NCBI GenBank assembly: GCA_015655485.1
Contig: JAATEZ010000286.1
Coordinates: forward strand, 1-5,198
Length of the DNA stretch: 5,198 bases
Reading direction: 5' to 3'
Origin: Lactobacillales bacterium
Lineage (GTDB): Bacteria > Bacillota > Bacilli > Lactobacillales > Vagococcaceae
The position numbers and the translations under genes were made by a program. The stretch's first letter is position 1, and the number at the start of each line of letters is the position of its first letter. This document shows, piece after piece, positions 1 to 4,965 of the stretch. The notes under the pieces were generated by a model. That model did not search any database. It was given only the letters and a program-made list of their open reading frames with translations, and was not told where the DNA came from.

Positions 1-2456
1 AAATGCTGCCTTCTTATGCGCGAGTGATCCGTGACGGCAAGGAAGATCAAATACTGGCTGAAGATTTAGTACCGGGAGACATTATTTCTATCGAAGAAGG
101 AGATAAGATATCGGCAGACGCACGGTTGATCTTATCGAGTGATCTGCAAATCAATCAGTCCACTTTGACCGGGGAATCTAATCCGGTAAGAAAAGCCCAT
201 GACTCTATTTCTAGAAAAGATTTAGAACGTTTTGAAATACCCAATCTTATCTTTGCCGGCACTTCCGTTGCCAGCGGAACAGGACGCGGGATCGTTATTT
301 CGATAGGGATGGATACTGAGTTTGGAAAAATCGCCAATTTAACGCAAAATGTGAAAGAAGAAAAAAGTCCGCTTCAAAAAGAATTAGATGTTTTGACGAA
401 ACAAATCTCATTGATCGCTTTAGGAATAGGAGTCTTTTTCTTTGTTGCTTCCATTTTTTTTGTAAAGCAGCCATTAGCTCAGGCTTTTGTTTTTTCATTG
501 GGAATGATCGTTGCTTTTATTCCGGAAGGTCTGTTGCCAACGGTCACTTTGTCTCTTGCGATGGCAGTTCAGCGTATGGCAAAAGAGCATGCGCTGGTGA
601 AAAAGCTTTCCGCAGTTGAAACATTGGGTTCGACTTCGGTCATTTGTTCTGATAAAACAGGAACTTTGACTCAAAATGAAATGACTGTGAATTATTTATG
701 GTTGCCAACAGGAGAGCTTGAAGTGACCGGGCTGGGTTATGCTCCAGAGGGTGAAGTTCTCAAAAATGACAAGAAAATTTCTATATTTGATAATCAGGAC
801 TTAAATTCGTTAGTGATTGGAGCCTCCCTATGCAGTAATGCTCGGGTAGTTGCACCAAATGAAGAGAATGATCGCTATACTGTTCTCGGAGATCCTACAG
901 AAGCTTGTTTGGGAGTGGCTGCAAAAAAGGCTGGTTTAGATGTTGAACAGCAAAATAAAGTAACTCCGAGATTAAGAGAGCTGCCTTTTGATTCCAGCCG
1001 AAAAAGAATGACGACTATTCATCAATTGGATAAAACTGTTGATGGCGCTCATCGGATCGCTCATATCAAAGGAGCCCCTAAAGAAATCATCGATTTGTGC
1101 CAATTTATTCAAGTGGATGGTAAAACAAAAGAAATAACTGATGATGACCGTCGTGAAATTATGACGGCAAACGATCGCTATGCTCGAAACGGGCTGCGTG
1201 TTTTAGCAGTCAGTTATCGTTTGATCGATGATTCCAATGAATTTCCAAAGAATATGAGTGCTTTTACGCCTGAATTAGTCGAAAATTCGATGACATTTGT
1301 TGGATTAGTCGTTATGGCCGATCCGCCTCGACCAGAAGTTTCGGCAGCTGTAGAGATGTGCCACAAAGCAAGCATTCGTATCATAATGATTACCAGCGAC
1401 TATGGTTTGACCGCTGAGAGTATTGCCAAAAGAATTGGCATTGTAAAGAGCGAACATCCCAGACTGGTATCAGGCAGTGAGTTGACCGCAATGACGGATG
1501 ATGCTTTAAAAGATGCCTTGAAGGAGGAAGTTATTTTCGCCCGAGTTGCTCCTGAGCAAAAGTATCGGGTCGTTTCTAACTTGCAGGAAATGGGTGAAGT
1601 GGTTGCAGTTACTGGCGATGGCGTGAATGATTCTCCGGCCTTGAAGAAAGCCGATATTGGTGTAGCAATGGGAATCACTGGAACAGATGTGGCTAAAGAA
1701 GCCGCAGATATGATTCTGACAGATGATAATTTCGCTTCAATCGTTAAAGCCGTCGAAGAAGGACGCGCAGTTTATAGCAATATCAGGAAATTTCTTCTTT
1801 ACATTTTGAACAGCAATATGTCGGAAGCAGTTCCGTCAGCGGCTTTCTTATTTTCCAGAGGGGCTATTCCTTTGCCGTTAACGGTTATGCAGATCCTTGC
1901 TGTCGATTTAGGTACTGATATGGTTCCAGCACTTGGATTAGGAACAGAACTTCCTGAAGAAGGGATCATGGAACAACCGCCGCGTTCTCGCAAGGATAAG
2001 CTGTTGAACAAAAAAACAGTATTCAAAGCGTTTTTCTGGTATGGCTTAATGGGTTCTATTGTTTCCATGGGCGCATACTTCTTCATCAACTGGCGTAACG
2101 GCTGGCCTGGAGTGCCTTTAGCAGCAGATAATTTTATTTATCAGCAGGCAACGACACTCACATTTGCAGCCATCGTATTTGCACAGATCGCTGCAGTTAT
2201 GAATTGTCGGACTGAAAGACAGTCTGTATTGAAGATTGGTCTATTCAAGAACAAGAAAATACTAATAGGGATCGCTGTTGAGATCGCTCTTTTGTTTATC
2301 CTGATGTATGTACCGTTTATGCAGGATTTGTTCAACACTGCTCCAATCGATGCTATAGATTGGGTTTACCTGATCTGCATTCCTATTCCAATCTTTTTGA
2401 TTGAAGAATTAAGAAAAAAATTAGTTCGTTCGAAAAAAATAAAGAAGGTGAACTAG
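1..2456 (+). CDS. P-type cation-transporting ATPase, type II (Na,K-ATPase-like membrane motifs), 5' truncated by window
   Basis: An ion pump of the inner membrane that drives cation transport through a phospho-aspartate intermediate. Numbering starts at the Met codon at base 3, which is probably internal: homologues carry roughly 110-150 more residues with M1-M2 and the start of the actuator domain. Visible in order: actuator loop TGES (56-59); M3 (about 134-155); M4 with PEGLLPTVT (174-182); phosphorylation motif DKTGT (Asp217); nucleotide-binding domain with GDPTE (296-300) and KGAPK (356-360); DPPR (440-443); TGDGVND (537-543); then M5-M10, ending near 803. M5 has SNMSE (604-608) and M6 has DLGTDMVPA (635-643), closely matching Na,K-ATPase. 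The hinge motif normally TGD reads TSD (464-466). The frame is intact and ends in TAG one base before the next start. P-type ATPase identity is certain; Na+/K+ rather than Ca2+ transport is inferred from by-eye alignment. Confidence 0.96.
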   Translation, partial: MLPSYARVIRDGKEDQILAEDLVPGDIISIEEGDKISADARLILSSDLQINQSTLTGESNPVRKAHDSISRKDLERFEIPNLIFAGTSVASGTGRGIVISIGMDTEFGKIANLTQNVKEEKSPLQKELDVLTKQISLIALGIGVFFFVASIFFVKQPLAQAFVFSLGMIVAFIPEGLLPTVTLSLAMAVQRMAKEHALVKKLSAVETLGSTSVICSDKTGTLTQNEMTVNYLWLPTGELEVTGLGYAPEGEVLKNDKKISIFDNQDLNSLVIGASLCSNARVVAPNEENDRYTVLGDPTEACLGVAAKKAGLDVEQQNKVTPRLRELPFDSSRKRMTTIHQLDKTVDGAHRIAHIKGAPKEIIDLCQFIQVDGKTKEITDDDRREIMTANDRYARNGLRVLAVSYRLIDDSNEFPKNMSAFTPELVENSMTFVGLVVMADPPRPEVSAAVEMCHKASIRIIMITSDYGLTAESIAKRIGIVKSEHPRLVSGSELTAMTDDALKDALKEEVIFARVAPEQKYRVVSNLQEMGEVVAVTGDGVNDSPALKKADIGVAMGITGTDVAKEAADMILTDDNFASIVKAVEEGRAVYSNIRKFLLYILNSNMSEAVPSAAFLFSRGAIPLPLTVMQILAVDLGTDMVPALGLGTELPEEGIMEQPPRSRKDKLLNKKTVFKAFFWYGLMGSIVSMGAYFFINWRNGWPGVPLAADNFIYQQATTLTFAAIVFAQIAAVMNCRTERQSVLKIGLFKNKKILIGIAVEIALLFILMYVPFMQDLFNTAPIDAIDWVYLICIPIPIFLIEELRKKLVRSKKIKKVN
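2443..2450 (+). promoter_or_regulatory. Ribosome binding site of first RCK gene, inside ATPase 3' end
   Basis: The purine-rich AGAAGGTG lies in the last codons of the ATPase gene, 7 bases before the ATG at 2458. With the ATPase stop at 2454-2456, this arrangement suggests translational coupling and supports a single operon. Confidence 0.7.
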
Positions 2457-2457
2457 C

Positions 2458-3108
2458 ATGAAAACAATTATCGTTGGGTGTGGAAGAATGGGTTCCGAGT
2501 TAGCCAAAAATTTGGTAGCTGAAAAACATGAGATCGTTGTGATCGATGAGCTTGCAGAAAAATTTTTATTACTAGGATCTGATTTTCCTGGAAAGGTGGT
2601 CACTGGTCTGGGTTTTGACAAAGAGGTTTTAGAAGAAGCCGGGATCGGTCGTGTTGATGCAGTGGTTGTGTGTACGAATAGTGATGAAGCGAATGCGCTG
2701 ATCGCGCGCATCGCTCGGAAAATTTATCAAGTTCCTCGTGTTATCGCCCGGTTGTTTGATCCAAGAAAAGCTGAAATCTATAACATGTTAGGAATTCAGA
2801 TCATTTCAACAACTGATTGGGGAATCAAAAGAGCAACTGAATTGTTAAGTTTCAATCAATTGGACTCAGTGATGTCTCTAGGAAATGGCGAAGTTGAAAT
2901 TGTAAAAATCGATGTGCCTGAATTATTGATCGGACGATCCATAAAAGAATTTACTAATAATTTTTTGGAGATCCGCGTGATTTGTATCAATCGTGATAAT
3001 CGCACTTTTTTCCCAACGAAGGGAACATTGCTTAAAAAAGGCGATGTAATTTTTGTAGCAGTAGTTGGAACTGCAGTAAAAACATTAAAATCTCAGTTGG
3101 GGTTATAA
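2458..3108 (+). CDS. trkA: TrkA/KtrA-family RCK protein, paralog 1 (216 aa)
   Basis: A cytoplasmic regulatory protein of the RCK family, whose members bind NAD(H) or ATP and gate K+ transporters such as TrkH/KtrB. The N-terminal Rossmann fold shows the GxGxxG loop as GCGRMG (7-12) and an acidic residue ending strand 2 (VVIDE, Asp30), expected for NAD(H) ribose binding. GLGFD (50-54) and the stretch ending RVIARLFDP (94-102) are typical of the TrkA N-terminal domain. Residues about 140-216 fit the small TrkA_C domain (VPELLIGRSIKEF, then KKGDVIFVAV). The length matches single-unit KtrA-type proteins (about 220 aa), not the duplicated E. coli TrkA (about 458 aa). ATG 2458 is chosen because it begins directly at the Rossmann strand with a ribosome site upstream. 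It sits one base after the ATPase stop. No channel partner is visible in the window; the ATPase is the nearest candidate, by inference only. Confidence 0.92.
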   Translation: MKTIIVGCGRMGSELAKNLVAEKHEIVVIDELAEKFLLLGSDFPGKVVTGLGFDKEVLEEAGIGRVDAVVVCTNSDEANALIARIARKIYQVPRVIARLFDPRKAEIYNMLGIQIISTTDWGIKRATELLSFNQLDSVMSLGNGEVEIVKIDVPELLIGRSIKEFTNNFLEIRVICINRDNRTFFPTKGTLLKKGDVIFVAVVGTAVKTLKSQLGL

Positions 3109-3115
3109 AGGAGGG
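3107..3115 (+). promoter_or_regulatory. Strong ribosome binding site of second RCK gene
   Basis: AAAGGAGGG is a near-perfect Shine-Dalgarno that begins inside the TAA stop of the upstream RCK gene and lies 6-7 bases before the ATG at 3122. It fixes the start and looks stronger than the site of paralog 1. Confidence 0.88.
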
Positions 3116-3121
3116 CAAATC

Positions 3122-3784
3122 ATGAAAGTAATTATTATTGGCGGTGGACAAGTAGGTTCATATATCGCAAAATTGTTGATGGAAAACAAATGCGAAGTAA
3201 AAGTTGTGGAACGACGTGAAATGGTTTTAAATAAATTAGCTAGTGAATTTCCTTCAGAACATATTGTTATGGGAAATGGAACAGATGCATCCATTTTAGA
3301 ACAAGCCGGGATCAACTCGGCTGATGCAGTCGTTGCGGTCACGGGGCAGGATGAAGTCAATTTAGTTGCGTCAACGATCGCAAAGTATGAATATGGTATC
3401 AGTCGTGTGATTGCTCGAGTGAACAATCCGAAAAATGAATGGCTGTTTGATATGAACATGGGAGTAGATGTAAAAGTTAACCAAGCCAACCTTTTGGCAA
3501 GGATCGTTGTTGATGAAATCGATTTGACCAATATGTTTACATTGATGAAGCTGAATCAAGGAAAACACTCGATCATCCAAGTGAAAGTGGCTAAAAATTC
3601 TGCTTCAGCTGGAAAAACGATCAAGGAATTATCTATCCCGGCCCAAACGATCCTCATTGCCATCTTCCGTAATCACGAAGTAATCGTACCTTATGGAGAT
3701 ACAAAAATTTTGGGTGACGACAGCATCATGGCCTTGACAGACGATTCAGGCCAAGTAGAACTAAACAAACTCCTCTTTAAATAA
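3122..3784 (+). CDS. trkA: TrkA/KtrA-family RCK protein, paralog 2 (220 aa)
   Basis: A second cytoplasmic RCK protein, homologous to but clearly diverged from its neighbour. The Rossmann loop is GGGQVG (7-12), strand 2 ends in VVERRE (Glu30 instead of Asp30), and GNGTD (51-55) is closer to the TrkA consensus than paralog 1. AVTGQDEVNLVAS (72-84) and RVIARVNNP (95-103) complete the N-terminal domain. Residues about 145-220 form the TrkA_C domain, with AGKTIKELSIP (163-173), TILIAIFRN (176-184) and the LGDDSIMAL strand (197-205). It is the last gene of the operon, 13 bases after paralog 1, and its stop codon lies at the first base of the repeat array. Adjacent TrkA-like pairs also occur elsewhere (for example ceoB/ceoC of mycobacteria), so hetero-oligomer formation is plausible but not shown by sequence. 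Confidence 0.93.
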   Translation: MKVIIIGGGQVGSYIAKLLMENKCEVKVVERREMVLNKLASEFPSEHIVMGNGTDASILEQAGINSADAVVAVTGQDEVNLVASTIAKYEYGISRVIARVNNPKNEWLFDMNMGVDVKVNQANLLARIVVDEIDLTNMFTLMKLNQGKHSIIQVKVAKNSASAGKTIKELSIPAQTILIAIFRNHEVIVPYGDTKILGDDSIMALTDDSGQVELNKLLFK

Positions 3785-3904
3785 GAAAAGCTGAATGAGA
3801 CCGTTCAGCCCCTGAGCAAATTAGGAAAACTGGCAAAATGGCTGTTTCATTTTCGCCAGTTTTATCTATTTGCTGATAGGGCTGATCTCATGAAGCTGGA
3901 CACT
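3785..3904. repeat. Repeat unit 1
   Basis: Bases 3790-3896 form an almost continuous imperfect palindrome. The outer arm GCTGAATGAGA (3790-3800) faces TCTCATGAAGC (3886-3896); CAGCCC (3806-3811) faces GGGCTG (3879-3884). The inner stem GCAAAT (3816-3821) pairs with ATTTGC (3868-3873), followed by AAAACTGGC/GCCAGTTTT and AAAATG/CATTTT. A smaller local hairpin, GCTGAA (3790-3795) with TTCAGC (3804-3809), is a competing fold. Confidence 0.85.
3826..3867 (+). terminator. Putative bidirectional intrinsic terminator of the ATPase-RCK operon, inside repeat unit 1
   Basis: AAAACTGGC then AAAATG (3826-3840) pair with CATTTT (3848-3853), one bulged C, and GCCAGTTTT (3855-3863), around a 7-base loop. 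The plus strand continues TTTTATCTATTT, a modest U-rich tail about 45-80 bases after the stop of the second RCK gene. The minus strand also ends in a T run, so it could stop transcription from either side. Confidence 0.6.
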
Positions 3905-4025
3905 GAAAAGCTGAACAAGCCCGTTCTGACTTAGAGCCATTGAGCAGGAAAAATTTTAGCGGTGAACACACCGCGGATTTTTTCCAGTTATGGCCGAAAA
4001 GGTCTACCTCATGAAGCTGGACACT
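3905..4025. repeat. Repeat unit 2
   Basis: The unit boundaries match unit 1, but the centre is unrelated: GCCAT (3936-3940) pairs with ATGGC (3990-3994), GGAAAAAT (3947-3954) with ATTTTTTCC (3977-3985, one extra T), and GCGGTG (3959-3964) with CACCGC (3969-3974) around an AACA loop. The outer arms are less complementary here than in units 1 and 3 because the left end reads GCTGAACAAGC. The T run in the right arm could help termination on either strand. Confidence 0.82.
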
Positions 4026-4148
4026 GAAAAGCTGAATGAGCCTGCTCAGCTTGTGAGCAAAATAGGAACTTGTCACTAAGACGCCTTCTGTCTTCGAGAC
4101 AAGTGATCTTTTTGCCGAAACAAGTTAGTCCATGAAGCCAGATCATAA
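4026..4148. repeat. Repeat unit 3
   Basis: The left end GCTGAATGAGC is like unit 1, followed by nested pairs: CTTGT (4050-4054) with ACAAG (4120-4124), GCAAAA (4057-4062) with TTTTGC (4110-4115), ACTTGTC (4068-4074) with GACAAGT (4098-4104), and AAGAC (4078-4082) with GTCTT (4090-4094). The right end is diverged: CCATGAAGCC replaces CTCATGAAGCT, and the spacer after it (CAGATCATAAGAAAA) differs from the 13-base spacer TGGACACTGAAAA between units 1/2 and 2/3. Confidence 0.82.
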
Positions 4149-4210
4149 GAAAAGCTTAAGTGAGGCGTGTCAGGCTTTGAACAGCAAAAGCGATATTGCC
4201 TGGAGCTTAA
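4149..4210. repeat. Repeat unit 4, shortened and diverged
   Basis: It starts GAAAAGCTTAAGTGAGGC and runs through TCAG, CTTTGAA and GCAAAA in the same order as the left half of unit 3. It then collapses to a short palindrome: AAGCT (4152-4156) with AGCTT (4204-4208) and CAGGC (4171-4175) with GCCTG (4198-4202). ATAAGAAAAGCT occurs both at its left edge (4145-4156) and at the left edge of the whole array (3781-3792, including the stop codon of the second RCK gene). It is either a decayed terminal copy or an inner deletion. Confidence 0.6.
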
Positions 4211-4220
4211 TGTCCATATC

Positions 4221-4265
4221 AAAAAAATAAAGCAAGGAAGAAAATAAGTCATTCTTCCTTGCTTT
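4221..4265 (-). terminator. Rho-independent terminator of the kdpDE operon, overlapping the kdpE stop
   Basis: A perfect 14-bp stem is formed by bases 4229-4242 (AAAGCAAGGAAGAA) and 4252-4265 (TTCTTCCTTGCTTT) with a 9-base loop. Read on the minus strand it is followed by TTATTTTTTT (4230-4221), a textbook U tract. The upstream arm lies in the last codons of kdpE and the loop contains most of the TGA stop. On the plus strand the tail is only TTTTACTG, so termination is probably mainly for the minus strand. Confidence 0.93.
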
Positions 4266-4965
4266 TACTGTCTATTTGAACCATCCGATAACCAACCCCT
4301 ACATGAGTCTGAATATATTTTTGATTAGAAGAGTTTTTTTCAATTTTTTTCCTTAATGTCGCCATAAAAACGCGCAAAGCCGGCAGATCGTTATTGTAAG
4401 GGCCCCACACTTCTTTTAGAAGATAATTATGAGTCAGGATCTTTCCAATATTCTTTGCTAGTAGGCAAAGTAATTTATACTCGATTGGAGTCAAATGTAT
4501 TTCTTTTCCGGCGAAGGTAGTCAGTCCGGAATCATAATCAATTTGCAGCTGTCCATTTTGAAAAAGAGACGCTTGTTTAGGTAATTTCGCGGTATCATAT
4601 CTTACACGCCTCAGACTGACGCGAAGCCTTGCTAATAATTCATCTACACTGAATGGTTTTGTGAGATAATCATCCGCTCCGGCATCTAAAGCCGTTATCT
4701 TTTCTTTATCTTCACTGCGAGCACTAACGATAATAATAGGAACATTTGAATGTTCCCGTACTTTCTTAATGACTTCCAATCCGTCCATGTCCGGTAATCC
4801 TAAATCAAGAATGATCACATCATGTTTTTGCGAGACTTCGGTCAAAAGAGCTTCTTTTCCAGTCATTGCACTATGACAGTTGTACCCTTGAGTTTCGAGG
4901 GTAGTGGTGATCAGCCGTTGAATGTCATAATCATCTTCTACGACAAGGATCAATGGTTTATTCAA
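4249..4965 (-). CDS. kdpE: KdpE-type OmpR-family response regulator
   Basis: A cytoplasmic DNA-binding regulator, activated by phosphotransfer from its kinase. Numbered from TTG at 4965 (238 aa): acidic pocket EDD (10-12), phospho-acceptor Asp54 in IILDLGLPDMDG, switch Ser81 in VSARSEDK, and Lys103 in DDYLTKPFSVDELLARL, all the invariant receiver residues. An OmpR/PhoB winged helix follows (about 136-230): LTPIEYKLLCLLAKN, recognition helix LRVFMATLRKKIE, and wing GVGYRM. The receiver and recognition helix look like KdpE, which controls K+-uptake genes under K+ limitation or osmotic stress. No kdpFABC is visible, so its targets are unknown. Start choice: there is no usable ATG. TTG 4971 would add two residues but leaves only 3 bases after GGAGG, while TTG 4965 leaves 9. 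It overlaps the kinase gene by 8 bases (14 with the earlier TTG). Its last codons form one arm of the terminator. Confidence 0.93.
   Translation of the reverse strand: MNKPLILVVEDDYDIQRLITTTLETQGYNCHSAMTGKEALLTEVSQKHDVIILDLGLPDMDGLEVIKKVREHSNVPIIIVSARSEDKEKITALDAGADDYLTKPFSVDELLARLRVSLRRVRYDTAKLPKQASLFQNGQLQIDYDSGLTTFAGKEIHLTPIEYKLLCLLAKNIGKILTHNYLLKEVWGPYNNDLPALRVFMATLRKKIEKNSSNQKYIQTHVGVGYRMVQIDSKSKEE

Larger units (their letters stand above)
3785..4210. repeat. Tandem array of palindromic intergenic repeats (3 full units plus 1 short diverged unit)
   Basis: This is nearly the whole gap between the converging operons; I see no gene in it. Units start with GAAAAGCT at 3785, 3905, 4026 and 4149, giving periods of 120, 121 and 123 bp. 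Each begins GCTGAAnnAG, runs through GAGCA, has a central hairpin, and the first two end CTCATGAAGCTGGACACT. An exact 29-bp repeat spans the junctions at 3887-3915 and 4008-4036. Within a unit the outer ends are inverted and the middle is a hairpin of unit-specific sequence. Position between convergent genes fits a bidirectional terminator or mobile palindromic repeat. It resembles enterococcal intergenic repeat families (I recall EFAR elements in E. faecalis), but family membership cannot be confirmed here. Confidence 0.88.

Noticed and set aside
3..5. ATG at base 3 as the true ATPase start
   Set aside because: It falls inside the actuator domain, after the point where M1 and M2 should be, and it aligns with an internal Met of Na,K-ATPase; the gene most likely begins left of the window.
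3103..3531. A 142-codon minus-strand open frame opposite the second RCK gene
   Set aside because: It is antisense to a clear RCK coding region with all family motifs; its composition is that of a shadow frame.
3888..4076. A 62-codon minus-strand open frame across the repeat array
   Set aside because: It is made entirely of the palindromic units, has no convincing ribosome site or protein-like composition, and is better explained by the repeats.
4080..4130. tRNA-like or riboswitch fold in unit 3
   Set aside because: The stem-loops are a single nested hairpin, without cloverleaf geometry, T-loop sequence or a known aptamer core, and lie at the 3' ends of both operons.
3785..4210. CRISPR array
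   Set aside because: The periods are about 120 bp with palindromic units and variable hairpin centres; there are no 25-40 bp direct repeats with unique spacers of similar size and no cas genes.
3785..4210. Insertion sequence remnant
   Set aside because: Unit ends are inverted, but there is no transposase frame or fragment within or beside the array; a transposase-free palindromic repeat fits better.
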